From assembly GCF_029263665.1 (NCBI RefSeq), contig NZ_JAJUFQ010000003.1, positions 248,001-312,000 of the forward strand: 64,000 nt of DNA, written 5' to 3'. The notes beneath the pieces were generated by a model. That model saw nothing but the letters and a program-made list of their open reading frames with translations. It did not search any database and was not told the origin of the DNA. This DNA comes from Halomonas sp. (GTDB lineage Bacteria > Pseudomonadota > Gammaproteobacteria > Pseudomonadales > Halomonadaceae). Positions 9,110-18,737 of the stretch are shown here, one piece after another. Position 1 is the stretch's first letter; each line of letters starts with the position of its first letter. A program made the translations under genes and the position numbers.

Positions 9110-9850
9110 TCAGGCCTGTTCGGTGGGCGTGTCGAGCTGGGTGACCGGGGAGGCCAGGCGCGCGACCATGGCACTGACCATGCGACTGGAATGTTCTGCG
9201 GCCTGTTCGAGGAAATCCTCGAAGGATAAATGGTTGTCTCCCTGGCCGGCGATGTCCGAGAGCGCGCGGATGACCACGAAAGGGCAGCCGTAGAGATGGC
9301 AGGTCTGGGCAATGGCGGCAGCTTCCATCTCTGCTGCAAGCATGGTCGGGAAGCGTGAGCGGGTGCGGGCAACGAGATCCGGGCAGGCCATGAAGACATC
9401 TCCAGTGGCGATCAGGCCTTCGGTGACCTTGACCTCGCCCATGGCCTCGACGCATTCGGCAGCCACCTTTACCAGACGCTCGTCGGGGAGGTAGGCAGCC
9501 GGCATGTTGGGTACCTGGCCATGCTCATAACCGAATACCACAGCATCGACGTCATGATGGCGAACCTCGCTGGAAACGACGATGTCGCCAATATTCAAGC
9601 CCTCGCCAAACCCGCCGGCAGAACCGGTGTTGATGATGGCTTCTGGCTGATAGGTGTCGAGTAGCAGTGTCGTGCCAATCGCGGCATTCACTTTGCCAAT
9701 GCCGGATTGCAGCAGGATCACCTCTGCTCCATGCAAGCGGCCCACATGGAAGGTGGAGCCGACATGGGTGTGAGTGGTGACGTCTTCCAGTTGGCTGGCC
9801 AGAATGGCAACTTCTTGAGCCATGGCGCCAATAATGCCAATGCGTTTCAT
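9110..9850 (-). CDS. mtnN: 5'-methylthioadenosine/S-adenosylhomocysteine nucleosidase
   Basis: 246 aa, close to the usual 230-240. It opens MKRIGIIGAMAQEV, with the substrate-binding segment LLQSGIGKVNAA, the NTGSAGGF loop, the EMEAAAIAQTC nucleoside-binding stretch and the catalytic aspartate in ALSDIAG. It removes adenine from S-adenosylhomocysteine and methylthioadenosine. luxS ends 37 bp upstream on the same strand, so the two genes encode consecutive steps of the LuxS-type activated methyl cycle. Confidence 0.96.
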   Translation of the reverse strand: MKRIGIIGAMAQEVAILASQLEDVTTHTHVGSTFHVGRLHGAEVILLQSGIGKVNAAIGTTLLLDTYQPEAIINTGSAGGFGEGLNIGDIVVSSEVRHHDVDAVVFGYEHGQVPNMPAAYLPDERLVKVAAECVEAMGEVKVTEGLIATGDVFMACPDLVARTRSRFPTMLAAEMEAAAIAQTCHLYGCPFVVIRALSDIAGQGDNHLSFEDFLEQAAEHSSRMVSAMVARLASPVTQLDTPTEQA

Positions 9851-9887
9851 ATTGAGAGGGGTCTCCTGAACGAAGTGAAGTGAGGGC

Positions 9888-10355
9888 TCAGGCGAAGACC
9901 TGGGTCCATTCGTTTCGCTTGGCCAGGAGGTCCCTTGCTAGTGCCTGAGCGCCTTCCAGGCTATGACTGGCAGCCCAGCCGCACTGCACTTCATTACAGG
10001 CGGGCACTTCTGTTGCAGTGAGCACATCCTTGAGGGTGTTCTCGATCAGGCTAAGGACATCGTCATAGTCATCATGGTTGATCATGGCGACATAGAAGCC
10101 GGTCTGACAGCCCATGGGGCTGATGTCCACTACCTTGTCGGAGTGATTGCGCGATAGCTCGGCCAACAGGTGCTCCAGTGAGTGGAGTGCAGGCATTTCC
10201 ATGTGCTCGCGATTGGGCTGGCAGATGCGCAGATCGTACTTGTGGATACGGTCACCATTCTCGCCAGTCTTGATGTCGGCCAGGCGGACATAGGGGGCCT
10301 TCACCTTGGTGTGGTCAAGGTTGAAGCTTTCGACATTCATCTTCTTGTCGCTCAT
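9888..10355 (-). CDS. luxS: S-ribosylhomocysteine lyase (AI-2 synthase)
   Basis: 155 aa. The metal site HSLEH spans residues 58-62, with MGCQTGFY (catalytic cysteine near 83) and a C-terminal metal-ligand cysteine in the [12 protein letters not shown] region. It converts S-ribosylhomocysteine to homocysteine and DPD, the precursor of autoinducer 2. Together with mtnN it recycles S-adenosylhomocysteine. The 195-bp leader between folD and luxS contains two inverted repeats listed separately. Whether the organism uses AI-2 as a signal cannot be read here. Confidence 0.97.
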   Translation of the reverse strand: MSDKKMNVESFNLDHTKVKAPYVRLADIKTGENGDRIHKYDLRICQPNREHMEMPALHSLEHLLAELSRNHSDKVVDISPMGCQTGFYVAMINHDDYDDVLSLIENTLKDVLTATEVPACNEVQCGWAASHSLEGAQALARDLLAKRNEWTQVFA

Positions 10356-10424
10356 GGCGCGGACCTCGCGAGAAACGGATGTAACGATAAAAGAAAAAAC
10401 GGCTGCTCATTCTACTAAAGTGTT

Positions 10425-10450
10425 GAGGCGTCCGCACCAGCGAACGCCTC
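10425..10450 (-). promoter_or_regulatory. 11-bp hairpin in the luxS leader
   Basis: Read on the minus strand, GAGGCGTTCGC and GCGGACGCCTC pair fully (one T-G wobble) around a TGGT tetraloop, about 70 nt before the luxS start. A pyrimidine-rich tract lies 20 nt further on. It could be a folD terminator, an attenuator or an mRNA-stabilising element; I cannot decide between them. Confidence 0.4.
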
Positions 10451-10516
10451 GGGGAAGCACGATATGTCTGCTGGCGCGCGAGAATCGGCAGGTTGCGCGC
10501 GGGAAATGCGTTCCGC

Positions 10517-10534
10517 CTTGTTCAATCGAACAAG
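10517..10534. repeat. 7-bp inverted repeat between folD and luxS
   Basis: CTTGTTC-AATC-GAACAAG is a perfect inverted repeat 17 bp beyond the folD stop. It may be the folD transcript end or an operator for luxS; there is no T run. Confidence 0.35.
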
Positions 10535-10550
10535 TTATTCATGCTGATGA

Positions 10551-11414
10551 TCAGGCCTGCTCGGCATCATGCAGTTCTGCCGCCATCAGCGTGTTCTCCA
10601 GCAGGCTGGCGACAGTCATGGGGCCGACGCCGCCGGGTACGGGGGTAATGTAGCTGGCGCGCTCTGAGGCGGCGGCAAAGTCCACGTCTCCTATCAGGGT
10701 GCCATCTTCCTGTCGGTTGATCCCTACGTCGATGACAATGGCGCCTTCGCGAATCCACTCGCCCTTCACCAGGCCTGGCTTGCCTACAGCGACGACCAGT
10801 ACCTCGGCACGGCGGACATGCTGTTCGAGGTCTCTGGTGAAGCGGTGACATACCGTAGTGGTGCAGCCAGCCAGCATCAATTCGAGTGCCATGGGGCGGC
10901 CGACGATGTTGGAGGCGCCAACTACCGTGGCATTGAGGCCGCGCACCTTGAGCCCAGTGTGCTGGAGCAGGGTCATGACGCCCTTAGGAGTGCAGGGGCG
11001 CAGTAGGGGCAGGCGTTGTGCCAGGCGCCCCAGGTTATAGGGATGGAAACCGTCTACATCCTTGCTTGGCAGAATGCGTTCGAGGATCGGGCGGGAGTCG
11101 AGGTGGTTCGGCAGGGGGAGCTGAACCAGAATGCCGTCAATGCTGGGGTCTGCGTTCAACTTGTCGACCAGTGTCTCCAGTTCTGCCTGGGTCGTGGATG
11201 CTGGCAAGGTGTGCTTGACGGAGTGTAGACCTGCTTCTTCGCATGCCTTGTGCTTGTTGCGCACATAGACCTCGGAAGCGGGGTCCTCTCCGACCAGCAC
11301 GACCGCCAGTCCCGGGACCCTGGCGCCGGCTTCACGGCGTGCCTGCACTTGGCGGGCAACTTGCTGGCGAACAGAGGCGGCTATCGATTTACCATCGATG
11401 AGTTGGGCGGTCAT
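10551..11414 (-). CDS. folD: methylenetetrahydrofolate dehydrogenase/cyclohydrolase
   Basis: 287 aa. It interconverts 5,10-methylene-THF and 10-formyl-THF in one-carbon metabolism. The catalytic segment [13 protein letters not shown] contains the tyrosine and lysine pair. GILVQLPLP, the nucleotide-binding [12 protein letters not shown] loop and the C-terminal [11 protein letters not shown] signature are all present. The neighbouring tRNA cluster and tig on the other side match the Pseudomonas order. The 363 bp between its start and the first tRNA (11415-11777) contains a stable-RNA promoter and otherwise nothing I recognise. Confidence 0.97.
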   Translation of the reverse strand: MTAQLIDGKSIAASVRQQVARQVQARREAGARVPGLAVVLVGEDPASEVYVRNKHKACEEAGLHSVKHTLPASTTQAELETLVDKLNADPSIDGILVQLPLPNHLDSRPILERILPSKDVDGFHPYNLGRLAQRLPLLRPCTPKGVMTLLQHTGLKVRGLNATVVGASNIVGRPMALELMLAGCTTTVCHRFTRDLEQHVRRAEVLVVAVGKPGLVKGEWIREGAIVIDVGINRQEDGTLIGDVDFAAASERASYITPVPGGVGPMTVASLLENTLMAAELHDAEQA

Positions 11415-11691
11415 TGGCTTCCCTCAGCACAAGAAAAGTGGATAGGCACAAAAAATGCGCAAAGATTTTCGCATGCCGGGTCGTTCAGTGGAACCGGCTT
11501 GTTGCATGACTTCTTTCCAGTATCTTTTGTGCTTCCGGATCATGCATGGCTTGATGGGTTACTTGATGCGGGGCTGAATGTCCTAGGGTATCGAAGGGTA
11601 GAGCATGGCAATACACGGAATTAAGGCGTTGGCATATAGATGTAGGCGTTGCGCCGTTGCATGGGGTTTACAAGGAATTTTCTCTATCCGC

Positions 11692-11719
11692 TTGACGCCG
11701 GGTCAGATTTCCGTAGAAT
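11692..11719 (+). promoter_or_regulatory. strong promoter of the tRNA cluster
   Basis: TTGACG (11692-11697) and TAGAAT (11714-11719) are 16 bp apart, about 58 bp before tRNA-Pro. The bases after the -10 are GC-rich (ACGCAGCGC), the discriminator type of stringently controlled stable-RNA promoters. Confidence 0.75.
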
Positions 11720-11777
11720 ACGCAGCGCTTGGCAAGACCTGTGAAGGCAGCGTCAAGGGCCGTGCAACTTGTGCCGA

Positions 11778-11854
11778 CGGGGTGTAGCGCAGTCTGGTAG
11801 CGCGCCTGCTTTGGGAGCAGGATGTCGGGGGTTCGAATCCCTCCACCCCGACCA
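11778..11854 (+). tRNA. tRNA-Pro(TGG)
   Basis: 77 nt with encoded CCA. The acceptor stem pairs CGGGGTG with CACCCCG. The anticodon stem CCTGC/GCAGG holds loop TTTGGGA, giving anticodon TGG. The T loop is GTTCGAATC. It is the first gene of the cluster after the promoter at 11692. Confidence 0.97.
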
Positions 11855-11922
11855 CAACTTGTTGATTGTATTGAAGAATATTCTTCGACAAGATTGTGGT
11901 GAAGCATGCGGTTGTGTAGTAT

Positions 11923-11999
<77 letters not shown>

Positions 12000-12058
12000 C
12001 GTCGTGTGGTGGCCAATCCATGGTCTTCCGGTGGTGTCAGGCAGGCTGTTATCGATAT

Positions 12059-12134
12059 GGTGGATGTAGCTCAGTGGTAGAGCCCCGGATTGTGGCTCCG
12101 GTGGTCGTGGGTTCGATCCCCATCATCCACCCCA
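12059..12134 (+). tRNA. tRNA-His(GTG), copy 1
   Basis: 76 nt including the encoded extra G at -1, which pairs with discriminator C73 as required for histidyl-tRNA synthetase. Acceptor GTGGATG pairs with CATCCAC. The anticodon loop TTGTGGC gives GTG. Confidence 0.97.
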
Positions 12135-12236
12135 CTCGATGCGGCAACTGATTTTGTAGTGACTTGCTGGTCCAGGCCTCGTGTTGGTGTTGATCTGGGT
12201 TGGCTGAAGGTCTACAAGGCAGATCTTCAAGGTTGT

Positions 12237-12312
12237 GGTGGATGTAGCTCAGTGGTAGAGCCCCGGATTGTGGCTCCGGTGGTCGTGGGTTCGATCCCCA
12301 TCATCCACCCCA
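12237..12312 (+). tRNA. tRNA-His(GTG), copy 2
   Basis: Identical to copy 1 across the whole tRNA, including the -1 G, but the 102-bp spacer before it is unrelated to the sequence before copy 1. It therefore looks like a gene duplication kept identical by selection or gene conversion. The 392 bp after it (12313-12704) is pyrimidine-rich at first and contains only the tig promoter. Confidence 0.97.
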
Positions 12313-12618
12313 TTTCCTTGACCTTTCCTGTCTGCTTCTCTCTCTTCTTGGCTCTCTATTGTCAATGTGTGTGCGCTGGTGTGTTCTGCTGGCAAGGCTC
12401 GCTAGAGCTCATCTCTTTACTCGCTTCTGGCCTTTGATTTTTCATGTGGATGTTGTTGATCCAGCAGGCTGCTCTCGTTGTTTCGTATTGTATGGGTGCG
12501 CTGTGTCGGGCATGGTCGATATGATCCGGCATCGTCATCACGACAGTTTTTTGCGCATGTTGCCATGGTTTTGCCCTTGTAATAGTGAAAAGGGACCCCA
12601 TAGTGGTAGGGTTCGCGC

Positions 12619-12647
12619 TTGCCAGTGCTCAAAGGGATTCATAAAAT
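12619..12647 (+). promoter_or_regulatory. candidate sigma70 promoter of tig
   Basis: TTGCCA (12619-12624) and TAAAAT (12642-12647) are spaced by 17 bp, 57 bp upstream of the tig start. Spacing is ideal and the -10 matches in five of six positions. Confidence 0.6.
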
Positions 12648-12704
12648 CCTTTCTTTGATGTTTTACATTGTTCCAGTACGACTCCAGTCGGTAGAGGATT
12701 ATTC

Positions 12705-14048
12705 ATGCAAGTTTCCGTCGATACGACCTCCCAGATCGAACGCCGCGTCAACATCCAGGTGCCGGCCGCCGAGATCGACGAGGCCGTAGCCGCCCGTCTT
12801 CAGGATGCCGCCAAGAATGTCCGTCTCGACGGCTTCCGTAGGGGCAAGGTACCGATGTCGGTAGTTCGCCAGCGCTATGGTCAGGAAGTACGTAACGAGG
12901 TCGTGGGCGAAGTGATGCGCGAGCGCTATGTGCGTGCCATCACCGATGAAAAGCTCAACCCGGCTGGTTGGCCCCAGATTGAGGCCAACGTTAATGAAGC
13001 GGGCAAGGATCTTGAGTTCACTGCCATCCTCGAGGTGTATCCGGAGATCGAGCTGGCGTCCATCGAAGGCGCAGAAGTAGAGCGTCCGGTGGTCGATATC
13101 GCCGATAGCGATGTCGATGAAATGATCGAGACTCTGCGCAAGCAGAATGCTGCTTGGGAAGATGTCGAACGCGCCGCAGCCGATGGCGATCAGGTCAACA
13201 TCGATTTCGAAGGTTTCCTCGGTGATGAAGCCTTCGAAGGCGGCAGTGCCAAGGGCCACAATCTGGTTCTGGGTTCCGGCAGCTTCATTCCTGGTTTCGA
13301 AGACCAGCTGATTGGTGCCACCGCTGGTGAGGACAAGGAAATCAAGGTTACCTTCCCTGAGGACTACCAGGCTGAAAACCTGGCGGGCAAGGAAGCAACT
13401 TTCAAGGTCAAGGTGCATGGCGTCCAGGGCCAGGCTCTGCCTGAAATCGATGCGGACTTCATCGAGAAGTTCGGTGTCGAAGGCGGCGATGTCGAGGCCT
13501 TCCGCGCCGAGATCAAGAGCAACATGAGCCGCGAAGCTGGCCAGGCGGTGGAAAACCGCGTCAAGAGCCAGGTGCTGAGCGCTCTGCAGAAGGCTAATGA
13601 TATTCCTGTGCCTCAGGCATTGATTCAGCAGGAAACCGATGTCCTCAAGCGCCAGGCTGCTCAGCAGTTTGGCCTGGGTGAAGACTTCGATGTCAGCCAG
13701 CTGCCTAACGAGCTGTTTGCTGATCAGGCCAAGACCCGTGTCAAGGTTGGCCTGTTGCTCGCCGAAGTGATCAAGGCCAACGAGCTGGAAGCCAGCGATG
13801 ATGAGATCAAGGCCAAGGTCGAAGATCTGTCCAAGCAGTACCAGCAGCCGGAAGAGGTTGTCGAGTACTATATGAACAATGAGCAGATGAAAACTCAGGT
13901 GAAATCTGCTCTGCTTGAAGAGAAGGCTGTGGCTCAACTGCTTGAGCAGGCTACTGTGAAGGACGTAGAAATGTCCTACCAGGATGCTCTGGCAGCAGCG
14001 CAGCAGCAGCCGGGCGATGACGACGAGCAGGAAGGCGAAGACGCCTGA
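12705..14048 (+). CDS. tig: trigger factor chaperone
   Basis: 447 aa. This ribosome-bound chaperone meets nascent chains at the exit tunnel. The N-terminal ribosome-binding domain contains the GFRRGKVP signature (about 44-51), followed by the FKBP-type prolyl isomerase domain (about 160-245, [19 protein letters not shown]) and the helical C-terminal arms. AGAGGA precedes the ATG at a normal distance. The tail is acidic ([10 protein letters not shown]). It leads the tig-clpP-clpX-lon quality-control block and is separated from clpP by a GC-rich hairpin. Confidence 0.98.
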   Translation: MQVSVDTTSQIERRVNIQVPAAEIDEAVAARLQDAAKNVRLDGFRRGKVPMSVVRQRYGQEVRNEVVGEVMRERYVRAITDEKLNPAGWPQIEANVNEAGKDLEFTAILEVYPEIELASIEGAEVERPVVDIADSDVDEMIETLRKQNAAWEDVERAAADGDQVNIDFEGFLGDEAFEGGSAKGHNLVLGSGSFIPGFEDQLIGATAGEDKEIKVTFPEDYQAENLAGKEATFKVKVHGVQGQALPEIDADFIEKFGVEGGDVEAFRAEIKSNMSREAGQAVENRVKSQVLSALQKANDIPVPQALIQQETDVLKRQAAQQFGLGEDFDVSQLPNELFADQAKTRVKVGLLLAEVIKANELEASDDEIKAKVEDLSKQYQQPEEVVEYYMNNEQMKTQVKSALLEEKAVAQLLEQATVKDVEMSYQDALAAAQQQPGDDDEQEGEDA

Positions 14049-14059
14049 TAGCACGCCGC

Positions 14060-14082
14060 AGGCCGGCCCACTGGGTCGGCCT
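14060..14082 (+). terminator. 10-bp hairpin between tig and clpP
   Basis: AGGCCGGCCC pairs with GGGTCGGCCT (one G-T) around an ACT loop, 12 bp after the tig stop, followed by a pyrimidine-rich stretch (TGTCGTCTCTT). It probably terminates or attenuates tig transcripts ahead of clpP. Confidence 0.55.
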
Positions 14083-14127
14083 TGTCGTCTCTTCCCCCAT
14101 TCACACCGGATGCAAGGACATCTTCCC

Positions 14128-14748
14128 ATGCACAACGAGTTCGACATTCGCGCCGCCGGGGGCCTGGTGCCCATGGTCGTCGAGCAGAGCGCCCGCGGCG
14201 AGCGTGCTTATGACATCTATTCCCGCTTGCTCAAGGAACGCGTGATCTTCCTCGTGGGACCGGTGGAAGACTACATGGCCAACCTGCTGGTGGCTCAGTT
14301 GCTGTTTCTCGAGTCCGAAAATCCGGACAAGGATATCCATCTCTACATCAATTCACCGGGCGGTTCGGTAACGGCTGGCATGTCAATCTATGACACCATG
14401 CAGTTCATCAAGCCTGATGTGTCTACTGTGTGTATTGGTCAGGCAGCCAGCATGGGTGCGTTGCTGCTGGCTGGAGGTGCAGCTGGCAAGCGCTACTGCC
14501 TGCCCAACTCACGGATGATGATTCATCAGCCCTTGGGTGGTTATCAGGGTCAGGCCACGGATATCGAGATTCATACCCGTGAGATCCTGGGGATCCGTGA
14601 AAAGCTGAACAAGATTCTGTCCCAGCATACTGGTCAGGACCTTGACACCATTGCCCGGGATACTGACCGTGACAACTTCATGAGTGGCGCTCAGGCTGCA
14701 GAGTATGGCCTGATCGACGCAGTGCTGGATAAGCGGCCAGTATCCTGA
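14128..14748 (+). CDS. clpP: ATP-dependent Clp protease proteolytic subunit
   Basis: 206 aa, the typical length. The catalytic serine lies in [11 protein letters not shown], the histidine in MMIHQPLGG and the aspartate downstream in the DTDRDNFMS region. It forms the 14-subunit chamber fed by ClpX or ClpA. The frame is open further upstream, but the ATG at 14128 has AAGGA 9 nt before it; an ATG at 14110 is the only serious alternative. clpX follows after 80 bp. Confidence 0.97.
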   Translation: MHNEFDIRAAGGLVPMVVEQSARGERAYDIYSRLLKERVIFLVGPVEDYMANLLVAQLLFLESENPDKDIHLYINSPGGSVTAGMSIYDTMQFIKPDVSTVCIGQAASMGALLLAGGAAGKRYCLPNSRMMIHQPLGGYQGQATDIEIHTREILGIREKLNKILSQHTGQDLDTIARDTDRDNFMSGAQAAEYGLIDAVLDKRPVS

Positions 14749-14828
14749 TAGCGTGGCAGTCTTGCGCGCTGTGAATACGTGATTTCCCGGTGGCCATTCG
14801 TGGCCACCGCTGCCAGAGAGGTACGCGA

Positions 14829-16127
14829 ATGGCCGACGGCAAAGGCAAGGACGACAATGGCAAGCTGTTGTACTGCTCGTTCTGTGGCAAGAACCAGAAT
14901 GAAGTACGCAAGCTGATTGCCGGTCCTTCCGTGTATATCTGCGATGAATGTGTCGACCTGTGTAACGACATCATTCGCGAAGAAGTTCTCGATGCCGATG
15001 CCGAGAGTGAAGAGGAACGCCTGCCCGTTCCACGCGAGATTCGCCACACTCTCGATGATTATGTGATCGGCCAGGACCGCGCCAAGACGGTGTTGTCTGT
15101 GGCGGTCTACAATCATTACAAGCGTCTGCGTCATGGGGCGAAGAATAGCAGCAAGGATGACATCGAGCTCGGCAAGTCCAACATTCTGCTGATTGGACCA
15201 ACGGGTAGCGGCAAGACGCTGCTTGCCGATACGCTTGCACGCTTGCTCAATGTTCCCTTCACCATTGCTGATGCCACCACGCTCACCGAGGCGGGGTATG
15301 TCGGTGAGGATGTCGAGAACATCATCCAGAAGTTGCTGCAGAAGTGCGATTACGATGTGGACAAGGCAGAGAGAGGCATTGTCTATATCGATGAAATCGA
15401 CAAGATTTCACGCAAGTCAGACAATCCTTCCATCACCCGTGACGTATCGGGGGAAGGGGTGCAGCAGGCACTGCTCAAGCTGATCGAAGGCACGACGGCT
15501 TCAGTACCTCCTCAAGGTGGGCGCAAGCATCCTCAGCAGGAGTTCCTGCAGGTTGATACCAGCAATATCCTGTTCATTGTTGGTGGCGCTTTCGCTGGCC
15601 TCGACAAGGTCATTCGCGACCGTGCCGAGACCGGTGGCATTGGCTTCAATGCTGAGGTCAAGAGCAAGGATGAGAGTAAAGGTGTCGGTGAGCTGCTTGG
15701 TGAAGTGGAGCCAGAGGATCTAGTCAAGTTTGGCCTGATTCCTGAGTTCGTCGGCCGTCTTCCCGTGATTGCGACGCTGACAGAGCTGACCGAGGACGCC
15801 TTGATCCAGATCCTCACCGAGCCAAAGAACTCCCTCGTCAAGCAGTACAGCCGTTTGTTCGAGATGGAGGGTGTCGAGCTGGATTTTCGCGAAGATGCGC
15901 TCCAGGCCGTGGCCCGCAAAGCCATGGCCCGAAAGACGGGCGCTCGTGGTCTGCGCTCCATCATGGAATCGGTGTTGCTCGATACCATGTATGAAATCCC
16001 TTCCTTGGAAGGAGTCTCCAAGGTGGTCATCGATGCCTCGGTGATCGGAGGAGAAAGTGATCCTCTGCTCATCTACTCTCAGGCTGAGCAAGAAGAGCAG
16101 GCCCGCGTTGATGGCACCGATGGTTGA
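14829..16127 (+). CDS. clpX: ClpX unfoldase, ATPase subunit of ClpXP
   Basis: 432 aa. The N-terminal zinc-binding domain is [14 protein letters not shown] ... CDECVDLC, followed by Walker A GPTGSGKT, Walker [10 protein letters not shown] and the sensor/C-domain segments. The pore loop GYVGEDVE is present, and the GF/IGF-type loop that docks on ClpP is expected between them. It recognises ssrA-type degrons and threads proteins into ClpP. AGAGAGG lies before the ATG. Confidence 0.98.
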   Translation: MADGKGKDDNGKLLYCSFCGKNQNEVRKLIAGPSVYICDECVDLCNDIIREEVLDADAESEEERLPVPREIRHTLDDYVIGQDRAKTVLSVAVYNHYKRLRHGAKNSSKDDIELGKSNILLIGPTGSGKTLLADTLARLLNVPFTIADATTLTEAGYVGEDVENIIQKLLQKCDYDVDKAERGIVYIDEIDKISRKSDNPSITRDVSGEGVQQALLKLIEGTTASVPPQGGRKHPQQEFLQVDTSNILFIVGGAFAGLDKVIRDRAETGGIGFNAEVKSKDESKGVGELLGEVEPEDLVKFGLIPEFVGRLPVIATLTELTEDALIQILTEPKNSLVKQYSRLFEMEGVELDFREDALQAVARKAMARKTGARGLRSIMESVLLDTMYEIPSLEGVSKVVIDASVIGGESDPLLIYSQAEQEEQARVDGTDG

Positions 16128-16182
16128 TGTCACACATTCGTGCGTGACGCCGGTCGCGACATTGCTTGCATGATGCAGAACA

Positions 16183-16202
16183 GGGGCCGCAAATGCGGCC
16201 CC
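16183..16202 (+). terminator. hairpin after clpX
   Basis: GGGGCCGC and GCGGCCCC pair around AAAT, about 55 bp beyond the clpX stop, followed by TTCC. The stem is strong but the T tract is short. Confidence 0.6.
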
Positions 16203-16250
16203 TTCCATCTGCAGCACTTTTACCAAGTCCCGGCCAATGGTGTCACTCCC

Positions 16251-16279
16251 CTTGCAATACCAGTGGTGTGCCCCCATTC
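16251..16279 (+). promoter_or_regulatory. candidate sigma32 heat-shock promoter of lon
   Basis: CTTGCA preceded by CCC (-35) and CCCCATTC (-10) are separated by 15 bp, close to the sigma32 consensus CTTGAA / CCCCATNT. It lies about 40-65 bp before the lon start, which is where lon is heat-shock controlled in other gammaproteobacteria. Confidence 0.65.
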
Positions 16280-16289
16280 CACTGGTATT
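16256..16289. repeat. 11-bp inverted repeat around the lon promoter -10
   Basis: AATACCAGTGG and CCACTGGTATT are perfect inverted copies with a 12-bp spacer that contains the sigma32-like -10 element. Because it overlaps the promoter, it looks more like an operator than an mRNA hairpin. Confidence 0.6.
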
Positions 16290-16317
16290 AACCCGCCATG
16301 TTTGAGGAACGTCTGCG

Positions 16318-18726
16318 ATGCAGCAGAACGCCGAACAGACCCTGAGTCTGCCCCTTTTGCCGCTGCGTGATGTCGTGGTATACCCGCAGATGGTTATCCC
16401 CCTGTTCGTCGGTCGAGAGAAGTCGATCCAGGCGCTGGAAACAGCGATGGCCAACGACAAGCGGGTCCTGCTGGTGGCCCAGCGTGAAGCGAGCAAGGAC
16501 GATCCTGATAACGAGGACCTGTTTTCCATCGGTACCGTGGCAGAGATCATGCAGCTGCTCAAGCTGCCTGATGGTACTGTCAAGGTACTGATCGAGGGTG
16601 AGTCTCGTGCCGACATTCAGGAAATCATCACCAGTGAAGATGGCTTCAGCGAAGCCGTCGTCATGTTGCGTGATAGCGAACCGCTCAGCGAGCGTGAGCA
16701 GGAATCTCTGGTGCGTGTATTGCTCAATCAGTTCGAGCAGTACGTCAAGATGTCCAAGAAAGTGCCTAATGAGGTTCTCAATTCCCTTTCTGGTATTGAA
16801 GATCCCAGTCGCCTGGTGGATACCATCTGCGCTCATCTGTCGCTGAAGATCGGTGACAAGCAGGAGCTGCTCGAGATGGACCGGGTGCGTGACCGCATTG
16901 AGCACCTGATGGCCCTTATCGAGGCCGAGATTGATCTGCTTCAGGTCGAGAAGCGCATTCGCTCTCGGGTCAAGGACCAGATGGAGAAATCTCAGCGCGA
17001 GTATTATCTCAATGAACAGCTCAAGGCCATCCAGAAAGAGATGGGTGAGCTGGAGAACTCGCCAAACGAGGCCGACAAGTACGAACAGGCCATCGAAGAG
17101 TCCGGGATGCCCAAGGAAGCTGCTGACAAGGCGCGCCAGGAGCTGGGCAAGCTGCGCATGATGTCGCCGTCATCTGCCGAGGCGACGGTGGTTCGCTCCT
17201 ATCTGGACTGGCTGGTGTCGGTGCCGTGGAAGAAGCGCACTCGGGTCAAGCATGATCTGCTTCATGCGCAGAAAGTACTCGATGAAGACCATTATGGTCT
17301 TGAGGAAGTCAAGGAACGTATCCTTGAGTACCTTGCGGTGCATAAGCGTGTGAAGAAGCTCAAGGGGCCGGTGCTGTGTCTGGTCGGGCCTCCTGGCGTC
17401 GGCAAGACCTCTCTGGGCAAGTCCATTGCGCGGGCAACTAATCGTCAGTACGTGCGCCTGGCCTTGGGTGGTGTTCGAGATGAGTCGGAGATCCGCGGCC
17501 ACCGTCGTACCTATATCGGCTCGCTGCCAGGAAAGCCTATCCAGCGCATGGCCAAGGCGGGTGTGAAGAACCCGCTGTTCCTGCTAGATGAGATCGACAA
17601 GATCGGCATGGATCATCGTGGTGATCCGGCTTCGGCATTGCTCGAAGTTCTTGATCCGGAACAGAACAACACGTTCAGTGACCACTACCTGGAGCTTGAC
17701 TACGACCTGTCCGAGACACTGTTCATCTGTACTGCCAATTCGATGAACATCCCCGGGCCCTTGCTGGATCGTATGGAGGTCATCCGGCTGCCTGGCTATA
17801 CCGAAGACGAGAAGCTGGCCATCGCGACTCGCTATCTGGTGCCGAAACAGCTCAAGGCCAATGGTTTCAAGGAAGACGAAATCACCTTTGGTCAGGATGC
17901 GTTGCTTGAATTGATTCGTTACTACTCCCGCGAGGCAGGGGTGCGCGAACTGGAGCGTCAGATTGCCAAGGTTTGCCGCAAGGTGCTGCGCGAACGCCTG
18001 GAGAAGGAAGGCAAGGAAGGAGCATTGGCTCCGCAGGCGCTGGAGGCGGAGGATATCGAAGCCTATGCCGGCGTGCGTCGCTATAGCTATGGGCTGGCTG
18101 ACCGTGAAGACCAGGTTGGTCGTGTCACCGGGTTGGCCTGGACATCGGTCGGTGGCGAGCTGCTGAGCATCGAGTCTGTTGTCACTCCAGGAAAAGGGCG
18201 TGTCAACAAGACAGGGTCTCTTGGTGATGTAATGAAGGAATCTGTCAGTGCTGCCCACACGGTCGTGCGTGCGCGTGCTAAAGCACTGGGTATCGACCCG
18301 GAGCGCTTCGAGAAAGAAGATTTGCATATTCACGTACCGGAAGGGGCAACGCCCAAGGATGGTCCCAGTGCAGGCGTTGCCATGGTGACGGCCATGGTGT
18401 CCGCTTTTACGGGTCGCGCAGTGCGATGTGATGTCGCTATGACCGGTGAAGTCAACCTGCGTGGTGAAGTCATGCCTATCGGTGGACTGAAGGAGAAATT
18501 GCTGGCTGCAAGGCGTGGTGGTATAAAGACTGTGCTTATACCTGAGGAGAACCGCCGAGATCTCAAGGAGGTTCCCGCGAATATCAAGGATGCCTTGGAT
18601 ATTCGCCCGGTTCGCTGGATTGATGAGGTTCTCGAGGTAGCGCTGTCGGATAAGGTGGATCCTAAAACAGATGATTCATTGGCCTCCGATTCTGCTTCGT
18701 CTCATTCAATGGTCAGCACACACTAA
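16318..18726 (+). CDS. lon: ATP-dependent protease Lon
   Basis: 802 aa. It contains the N-terminal substrate domain (LPLLPLRDVVVYPQMVIPLFVGR), a coiled middle region, the AAA+ module with Walker A GPPGVGKTS and Walker B FLLDEIDKIG, and the C-terminal serine protease domain with the Ser in PKDGPSAG and the Lys in GGLKEKLLAA. It degrades misfolded and regulatory proteins in the cytoplasm. GAGGA lies 9 nt before the ATG. A sigma32-like promoter and an inverted repeat lie just upstream. The C-terminal tail beyond the protease domain is about 25 residues, rich in serine. Confidence 0.98.
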   Translation: MQQNAEQTLSLPLLPLRDVVVYPQMVIPLFVGREKSIQALETAMANDKRVLLVAQREASKDDPDNEDLFSIGTVAEIMQLLKLPDGTVKVLIEGESRADIQEIITSEDGFSEAVVMLRDSEPLSEREQESLVRVLLNQFEQYVKMSKKVPNEVLNSLSGIEDPSRLVDTICAHLSLKIGDKQELLEMDRVRDRIEHLMALIEAEIDLLQVEKRIRSRVKDQMEKSQREYYLNEQLKAIQKEMGELENSPNEADKYEQAIEESGMPKEAADKARQELGKLRMMSPSSAEATVVRSYLDWLVSVPWKKRTRVKHDLLHAQKVLDEDHYGLEEVKERILEYLAVHKRVKKLKGPVLCLVGPPGVGKTSLGKSIARATNRQYVRLALGGVRDESEIRGHRRTYIGSLPGKPIQRMAKAGVKNPLFLLDEIDKIGMDHRGDPASALLEVLDPEQNNTFSDHYLELDYDLSETLFICTANSMNIPGPLLDRMEVIRLPGYTEDEKLAIATRYLVPKQLKANGFKEDEITFGQDALLELIRYYSREAGVRELERQIAKVCRKVLRERLEKEGKEGALAPQALEAEDIEAYAGVRRYSYGLADREDQVGRVTGLAWTSVGGELLSIESVVTPGKGRVNKTGSLGDVMKESVSAAHTVVRARAKALGIDPERFEKEDLHIHVPEGATPKDGPSAGVAMVTAMVSAFTGRAVRCDVAMTGEVNLRGEVMPIGGLKEKLLAARRGGIKTVLIPEENRRDLKEVPANIKDALDIRPVRWIDEVLEVALSDKVDPKTDDSLASDSASSHSMVSTH

Positions 18727-18737
18727 TGCCTTTTTAT

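Noticed and set aside
10356..10550. SAH riboswitch before luxS-mtnN
   Set aside because: A CCGAGGCGTTCGC stretch recalls part of the motif, but the required pairing and conserved core are missing; only a simple hairpin is supported.
12059..12312. Repeat pair as a mobile element or attachment duplication
   Set aside because: The repeated unit is exactly a tRNA-His gene; there is no integrase or foreign segment between the copies.
12359..12658. 99-codon plus-strand frame between tRNA-His and tig
   Set aside because: It overlaps the tig promoter, has no ribosome site and reads like random sequence.
12699..14174. 491-codon open frame on the minus strand across tig
   Set aside because: It is antisense to the trigger factor gene, whose domain structure is complete; its translation is leucine- and histidine-rich with no family pattern and no ribosome site.
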